From Desulfosudis oleivorans (GTDB taxonomy: Bacteria; Desulfobacterota; Desulfobacteria; Desulfobacterales; SURF-7), in contig DYJD01000027.1 of the NCBI GenBank assembly GCA_020723325.1, positions 35,678-99,677 of the forward strand: a stretch of 64,000 nt of DNA. Direction: 5' to 3'. The position numbers and the translations under genes are program-made. This document shows positions 59,880 to 64,000 of this stretch, one piece after another. The notes under the pieces were generated by a model, which saw nothing but the letters and a program-made list of their open reading frames with translations, was not told the origin of the DNA and made no database searches. Every line of letters starts with the position of its first letter. Positions within the stretch are counted from its first letter, which is position 1.

Positions 59880-61583
59880 CCGATTGCGAATTACTTCTGC
59901 AGCGACTAAACGCTGCAGCGTATCATCCGGCAATAATCTCCTCACTTCATCAAGGGGAAATGTCCTGAATCCATTCTTTTTATCCGCTTCTTCTTGTACT
60001 AACATGGCTTTCAGACTACGCGGTGCAAAAAGCGCAAACGTACTATAATCATACCCGATCCCTTTTAATACTTCTGCTCGCAATATTCGCTTAATTGCAT
60101 AGACATTATCTCGCGGATTCCCCCCCCTTAGAGGGCGACCATCAGCAAGGAAAACGCTAAACAAATCAGTTGTGTCCACTTCTTTTATAACTGTATCTAC
60201 AAGGGGCCAAAAAATTTTGGCGATTATCGGTACCCTAAAAACAGGCCTAAATAAACGGCTAAGCATTATATTGGTGGCTTTTTTGAGGCTCAATGCGGGG
60301 TGACAACTTTCGAGCGATCGATGGCCTTTTAAGTAATTCAGATCCACATCAAGCGCTTGAAATTTAAGATTTAACAAAATAGCCGTAGCTTCACCAATAA
60401 TAACCATACCTGGAATCGCCATTTTCGAAGTACGAAAGAAACGGTCAATTTCGTGACCAATAAAATCCGATCGTCCCTTATAAAAACCCATCCAACCCGC
60501 TGGTTCAAATCCTCCCAAAAGCAGGCGATCAATTATCTTGCCTATTTCATGCTCGTTCGGATAAACTCCTGAACGTTCTTTTAAAATCTCAGGGGCAGCT
60601 TTATGGATTGCGTCATCTCTAACCGAACTTATTTCGGTTGCGTTCTCTACTGCATCGATAAAAATTTTAATGCCTAATGCCAGTGGCTGCGTTTTGCCAT
60701 AATTAAATTTTGGATGCCAGTTTGGTCCGTCGTCATTTTCAACAGCGATATGTTTGAAAATCTGAGTAGAAATTTGAAGTGCGGCATCAATTAAAGATCG
60801 ACCTGCCTCAACAACTGTCACCCTATCTGATTCAGCAAGAATCCACATCTCATCACCAATTCCTTTAACTGAAAAAAATTGTTGCGGCTCCAAGCCGCCA
60901 CCCTCAGTATAACGAGAGCACGAACGCTTGTAAAATTCCTGTTCAGCTTTTATAAAGTGACGCATTATTTCGATATTTATTTCATCTATTCGCTGCTGAT
61001 TGCTTGGTGAAACTGTCATCGCTTCGGTTTTGGCCTGCGTCGACCCTGCTAAGTCAATAGAAATTGAAAATAGCAAAAAATTTTTTTCATTGCTTTCATT
61101 AGGTTTTGCATCAATTTGTGTCATAACCTCTATCGCAGATTTAGCGATCGTTGCTCCTTTGTTGTCATTAGAGGCAGCTACTGTAGACATCATATTAAAA
61201 AGGCTTTGAGTTCGAAGATTGTTGCCTTGGCGAGTTGCGGCAGCATGCCAACTCACTGAAATCGCACCTGCTATCACTGCATGGTCAATACTTTTGTGCA
61301 TATGATTTACTATTCGAATCATCTGGTTATGCTGTTCGCAGTCCAGGTCAGGAATAAGGTCTTTATTGCCTTTGATTAACCTTATTGCTGATAGCGCACC
61401 TTGAGTTTTAAACAGTCCAGCGATTAAAGCGGCTTCGCGTACCTGCTGCGAAGGCGCAGGCGATATTCTATCTAAAAAATCAACTATATGGGACATATTC
61501 TTGAAAACAGGAGGGAGATATTTTGAAAACCCATCTGCATAGGTATCGCCCAAAACATTTAATAGTTGGCAGCTTATATTCAA
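59859..61583 (-). CDS. Divergent class III nucleotide-cyclase-like protein
   Basis: A 574-residue cytoplasmic protein. After an unrecognised helical N-terminus (about 1-160) comes a class III cyclase-like fold: SISIDLAGSTQAK (first metal Asp), VKGIGDEMWILAE (second Asp), and GHEIDRFFRTSKMAIPGMVI, corresponding to the 'G..vN.aaRl...A.pG.i' block with Asn replaced by Asp and Arg kept. About 170 unassigned residues follow. The most likely activity is making a cyclic nucleotide signal, as in Pycsar-type defence, but no cyclic-nucleotide-binding effector is adjacent. AGGGAGGAAG precedes the ATG. The last six residues and stop come from the transplanted 47-bp fragment, so the C-terminus may be truncated. 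Confidence 0.65.
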   Translation of the reverse strand: MNISCQLLNVLGDTYADGFSKYLPPVFKNMSHIVDFLDRISPAPSQQVREAALIAGLFKTQGALSAIRLIKGNKDLIPDLDCEQHNQMIRIVNHMHKSIDHAVIAGAISVSWHAAATRQGNNLRTQSLFNMMSTVAASNDNKGATIAKSAIEVMTQIDAKPNESNEKNFLLFSISIDLAGSTQAKTEAMTVSPSNQQRIDEINIEIMRHFIKAEQEFYKRSCSRYTEGGGLEPQQFFSVKGIGDEMWILAESDRVTVVEAGRSLIDAALQISTQIFKHIAVENDDGPNWHPKFNYGKTQPLALGIKIFIDAVENATEISSVRDDAIHKAAPEILKERSGVYPNEHEIGKIIDRLLLGGFEPAGWMGFYKGRSDFIGHEIDRFFRTSKMAIPGMVIIGEATAILLNLKFQALDVDLNYLKGHRSLESCHPALSLKKATNIMLSRLFRPVFRVPIIAKIFWPLVDTVIKEVDTTDLFSVFLADGRPLRGGNPRDNVYAIKRILRAEVLKGIGYDYSTFALFAPRSLKAMLVQEEADKKNGFRTFPLDEVRRLLPDDTLQRLVAAEVIRNRTSGRLT

Positions 61584-61733
61584 AGAAACTTCCTCCCTTT
61601 GGGGTTTAAGCCTACCAACTCCAATTGCTTCGTTGCATAGGAAGCAGTGAAATCCAGTGGTATGCGAAAATCATTGCGGATAATAAGGTTAATTCATAAA
61701 CCCGATCCATGCGGTTTATTAAACGGAAACTTT

Positions 61734-62648
61734 TTAGCCCTCTTGGTTCATTGGGTTTCTCTCAATGAGCCCCCTCACCCGCTCTTTATCAAAATGAAGG
61801 TAGCGGCTGGTGGTTTGGATGTTCGCGTGACCGAGAAGCATCTGGATAATGCGCGGGTCCTCCCCTCTTTCGCTCAGATGGCTCGCTCCAGAATGCCGCA
61901 ATAAATGCGGCCCTTTTTTTTCTTTATGTATCCCAGCCCGTTCAAGCCCCGTGGTTACAAGCGCCCGAACCGATCGTGTCGCAAGCTGTTTCCCACGTTC
62001 TGAGATAAACACCCAATCGGTCTTGTCCTCGTCCTTGAACTTCTTTCGGGATAAAAACCAATTTTCAAACTTGGCCTTCAGGTCCCTGTTGATCGGTAAA
62101 AACTCAACATTTCCGCCTTTGCGTTTGACCCGCAATTGAAGGCTATCCAGCCGCACATCGGTCATTTGGATATTTACTAGTTCGCTTTCGCGGATCAAAA
62201 TACTTAGGAACAATGAATAAATCAATATATTTCGATCCACTACATTGGCTGGCGCATGTTGCTCCTCGATCTCAATCAATCGCATGCTTTCCGTCAACGT
62301 AAGGTGATCCGGCTCGGTTTTGGGGATTTTGGGGGCCTTTATAGAAACCGCTACATTGTCTATCACGATTTCATTGTCCTCAAGGTAATCGAAAAAATTT
62401 TTCAGGATGGCCAGGATTGTGCGTTTGGTGGTTTTCCTGATTTTGCGTGTTTTGAGATAATCGACAATTAAATTCTTATGGATTTTGTCCGGTGCAAAGA
62501 TATTCTGCGTGCTGCAATATTTTTCGAACAACAATAGCTCATATCGCCTGTTTATTGCTGTTGCATTGCTAAAATGGCCCGTTGCCAACCCATCAGAGAT
62601 ATGATCATTAATGCAGCTCGCAATTAATTTACTATTTAATTTTTGCAT
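61734..62648 (-). CDS. Tyrosine recombinase / integrase
   Basis: A 304-residue XerC/D-like recombinase. It has an N-terminal SAM-like core-binding domain (about 1-110) and a catalytic domain with Arg in ILIRESELVNI, HLLRHSGASHL (His-x-x-Arg), GHANIQTTSRYLHFD (His and nucleophile Tyr). All catalytic residues except an obvious beta-hairpin Lys (KRKGGNVEFL supplies it) are visible. It could integrate or excise the island 55.5-62.6 kb or resolve plasmid dimers. A 34-base palindrome at 62869-62902 lies 220 bases upstream of its start and may be its site. No good ribosome site is seen at 62648. Confidence 0.92.
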   Translation of the reverse strand: MQKLNSKLIASCINDHISDGLATGHFSNATAINRRYELLLFEKYCSTQNIFAPDKIHKNLIVDYLKTRKIRKTTKRTILAILKNFFDYLEDNEIVIDNVAVSIKAPKIPKTEPDHLTLTESMRLIEIEEQHAPANVVDRNILIYSLFLSILIRESELVNIQMTDVRLDSLQLRVKRKGGNVEFLPINRDLKAKFENWFLSRKKFKDEDKTDWVFISERGKQLATRSVRALVTTGLERAGIHKEKKGPHLLRHSGASHLSERGEDPRIIQMLLGHANIQTTSRYLHFDKERVRGLIERNPMNQEG

Positions 62649-63154
62649 AAATTTTTAAAATATTCTGAAAAATTATTCTTCCTAAGAAAATATTTCAATT
62701 TTACAAGAAATGACCGCTATTTTCATTTTGAATAGCATAATCTAATGATTAATGCATCAAATATTCTATTTTTGATTATGTTTTGCCCAATACACGAAAG
62801 CCGAGATTCCGGCAATCAGCCCCCGGCCCATGCCCTTCCCTGCCCATTTTCCCCGGATTTTGCCCCTGAGTATTGCCACATATACATGTATGTGGCAATA
62901 CTAGGCCGGTCCAGTCAGCCATCTTCTGCTAATTTTCTCAAGACCAGGCCCCAATCAGCCCAAAAGTGACCGTTTTGGGCTTTCGAGCATTCCTGAAATA
63001 ATCAAAAATTAATTCATTTTGAATGAATCATCAGAATTTGTACATACAAATCATAATATAGAAAATTTAACAAGTTTATTCTTGAATGAATCACTATTTA
63101 ATGATAAATGATTTATTATGGTAATTACAATAATAATGCATTAAGGATCGATAA
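62649..63154. other. Non-coding region upstream of integrase and of the 63155 gene
   Basis: No gene is seen. Apart from the palindrome at 62869-62902, it contains ATTCATT-TTG-AATGAAT (63012-63028) and another TTGAATGAATCA (about 63082). These resemble the ATGAATTAATTCAT palindromes of the three promoter cassettes, so a common regulator is possible. The DNA is AT-rich from 63000. Confidence 0.5.
62869..62902. repeat. 34-base palindrome with 14-base perfect arms
   Basis: AGTATTGCCACATA and TATGTGGCAATACT flank TACATG. The length and 6-8-base centre resemble the core sites of tyrosine recombinases (two inverted 11-14-base arms around a 6-8-base spacer). Its position upstream of the integrase gene supports a recombination or regulatory role. 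Confidence 0.6.
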
Positions 63155-63418
63155 ATGGAAACAAAAATTAAAAGAAACAAAAAAACCGTGACAGGTGGTG
63201 ATAAATACATTGCTACAGATGAAATATCACGAATATTTATTAATTTGCCAAAAAATAAGATGAAAGAACTAAAAAAGGCCGCCATAGATCTTGAAATGCC
63301 GGTTGATGATGTTTTGCCACTCGCGCTCGATCTATTGATCCATCGCCTTAAGTCGATTGATTTGAAAGAAATTGAAAAGAATGGCGTTGACGCGCTGTTT
63401 GGAACGAATAAGTCTTAG
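63155..63418 (+). CDS. Small hypothetical protein, possible DNA-binding accessory
   Basis: An 87-residue soluble protein with a very basic N-terminus (METKIKRNKKTVTGG) and a helical C-terminal half (SRIFINLPKNKMKELKKAAI, then DLEMPVDDVLPLALDLLIHR). The pattern strand-helix-helix (FINLPKNKMKELKKAAIDLE) resembles a ribbon-helix-helix protein, as used by plasmid copy or partition regulators. The inverted repeat ATTCATT-TTG-AATGAAT upstream could be its operator. This is inference only. It is preceded by AAGGAT eight bases before the ATG. Confidence 0.5.
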   Translation: METKIKRNKKTVTGGDKYIATDEISRIFINLPKNKMKELKKAAIDLEMPVDDVLPLALDLLIHRLKSIDLKEIEKNGVDALFGTNKS

Positions 63419-63523
63419 AATCAAGGGCAGGCACCTAATTAAAGTATTCCAAAAGCATATTGCGGCAAATGATTACTACCCCTACATTAAAGAAATAAAC
63501 ACATACCTTTAGGAACGGGAATA

Positions 63524-64000
63524 ATGGCGAATCCAGAGCACTTAGAAATACTGATGCACGGTGTAGAAGAATGGAATAAATGGAGAAAAAGCAACCGCGA
63601 GATAATACCAGACCTTAGATGGGCGCATCTCGAAGGGGCGAATCTCGAAGGGGCGAATCTCGAAGGGGCGAATATCGAAAGGGCGCATCTCGAAGAGGCG
63701 TATCTCTACGGGGCGGATCTCGAAGGGGCGCATCTCTACGGGGCGTATCTCGAAGGGGCGGAGTTCATAGAGGCGAATCTCATAGGGGCGAATCTCAAAG
63801 AGGCGAATCTTAGAGGGGCGCATCTCTACGGGGCGAATCTCAAAGGGGCGAATCTCATAGAGGCGAATCTCGAAGGGGCGAATCTTAGAGGGGCGAATCT
63901 CTACGGGGCGAATCTCGAAGGGGCGAATCTCTACGGGGCGGATCTCGAAGGGGCGAATCTCTACGGGGCGGATCTCGAAGGGGCGAATCTCTACGGGGCG
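63524..64000 (+). CDS. Pentapeptide-repeat protein, truncated by window edge
   Basis: The frame opens at an ATG at 63524 (AGGAACGGGA upstream) with MANPEHLEILMHGVEEWNKW then RKSNREIIPDLRWAH, a common N-terminal cap. About 25 pentapeptide repeats of the A(D/N)LxG type (LEGAN, LYGAD, LRGAN) follow and run to the right edge. Such proteins fold as right-handed square beta-helices; some mimic DNA and protect gyrase, others have unknown roles. The nucleotide repeat is extremely regular (15-base units such as GAATCTCGAAGGGGC), which may allow copy-number change. The partner or role here is unknown. Confidence 0.88.
   Translation, partial: MANPEHLEILMHGVEEWNKWRKSNREIIPDLRWAHLEGANLEGANLEGANIERAHLEEAYLYGADLEGAHLYGAYLEGAEFIEANLIGANLKEANLRGAHLYGANLKGANLIEANLEGANLRGANLYGANLEGANLYGADLEGANLYGADLEGANLYGA

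Overview
This window looks like the accessory DNA of a Gram-negative, probably deltaproteobacterial (Desulfobacterota-like) bacterium. The host is inferred from gene style: two-domain signalling proteins, Cus/Czc efflux sets with outer-membrane partners, and lipoproteins. No rRNA, tRNA or core housekeeping gene is visible. The left 21 kb is the backbone of a conjugative or mobilisable plasmid or integrative element. The rest is heavy-metal resistance, signalling and probable defence cargo, separated by remnants of mobile elements.

Region 1 (1-14 kb): a parA gene truncated by the left edge, then three transcription units of small plasmid proteins (DUF932 protein, DUF3560-methyltransferase fusion, a Cys-rich protein and many unknown small proteins). 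Each unit is introduced by a repeated promoter cassette. The cassette contains a remarkable ~110-bp multi-hairpin element (copies at 977, 4843 and 8698), an AT-rich tract with a palindrome, and an identical strong sigma70-type promoter. A GTTAC-AAG-GTAAC palindrome and 8-bp tandem arrays accompany the cassettes. A RelE/Xre toxin-antitoxin pair is at 3.4-4.0 kb. A gene bracketed by 144-bp direct repeats (12.4-13.4 kb) shows some resemblance to the AcrVA2 anti-CRISPR family.

Region 2 (13.9-21.2 kb): mobilisation module, with TraD-like protein, an oriT with a MOBQ-type nic motif and a TraA relaxase-helicase-TOPRIM protein. Next come a minus-strand cluster (HU, H1-like protein, ExeA-like ATPase, single-domain response regulator, unknown protein) and a ParD/ParE pair.

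Region 3 (21.3-44.4 kb): REP-like palindromes, a Ser/Thr kinase-SUMF1 protein coupled to an HD-GYP protein, three paralogous Met-rich secreted proteins, a SpoIIE-type phosphatase, small periplasmic proteins and a lipoprotein. A complete Cus-type (Cu/Ag) efflux operon with two outer-membrane factors, a 256-bp MITE and an MscS channel follow.

Region 4 (44.7-56.2 kb): a Tn3-family transposase remnant, then a 10.6-kb segment bounded by two inverted Tn3-derived miniature elements. The segment carries ArsR, a Czc-type efflux operon with a SpoIIE phosphatase and STAS protein joined to its end, and a HigB/HigA pair.

Region 5 (56.2-64 kb): a subtilase plus AAA+ ATPase pair resembling the IetAS anti-phage system, a divergent class III nucleotide-cyclase-like protein, a tyrosine recombinase, a small unknown gene and a pentapeptide-repeat protein cut by the right edge. 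The IetAS-like/cyclase/integrase island is the best candidate here for an undescribed biological system. The multi-hairpin promoter-cassette element is the best candidate for an undescribed nucleic-acid structure. Three transcription units (3428, 55480, 59740) have promoters placed so that the mRNA should be leaderless.
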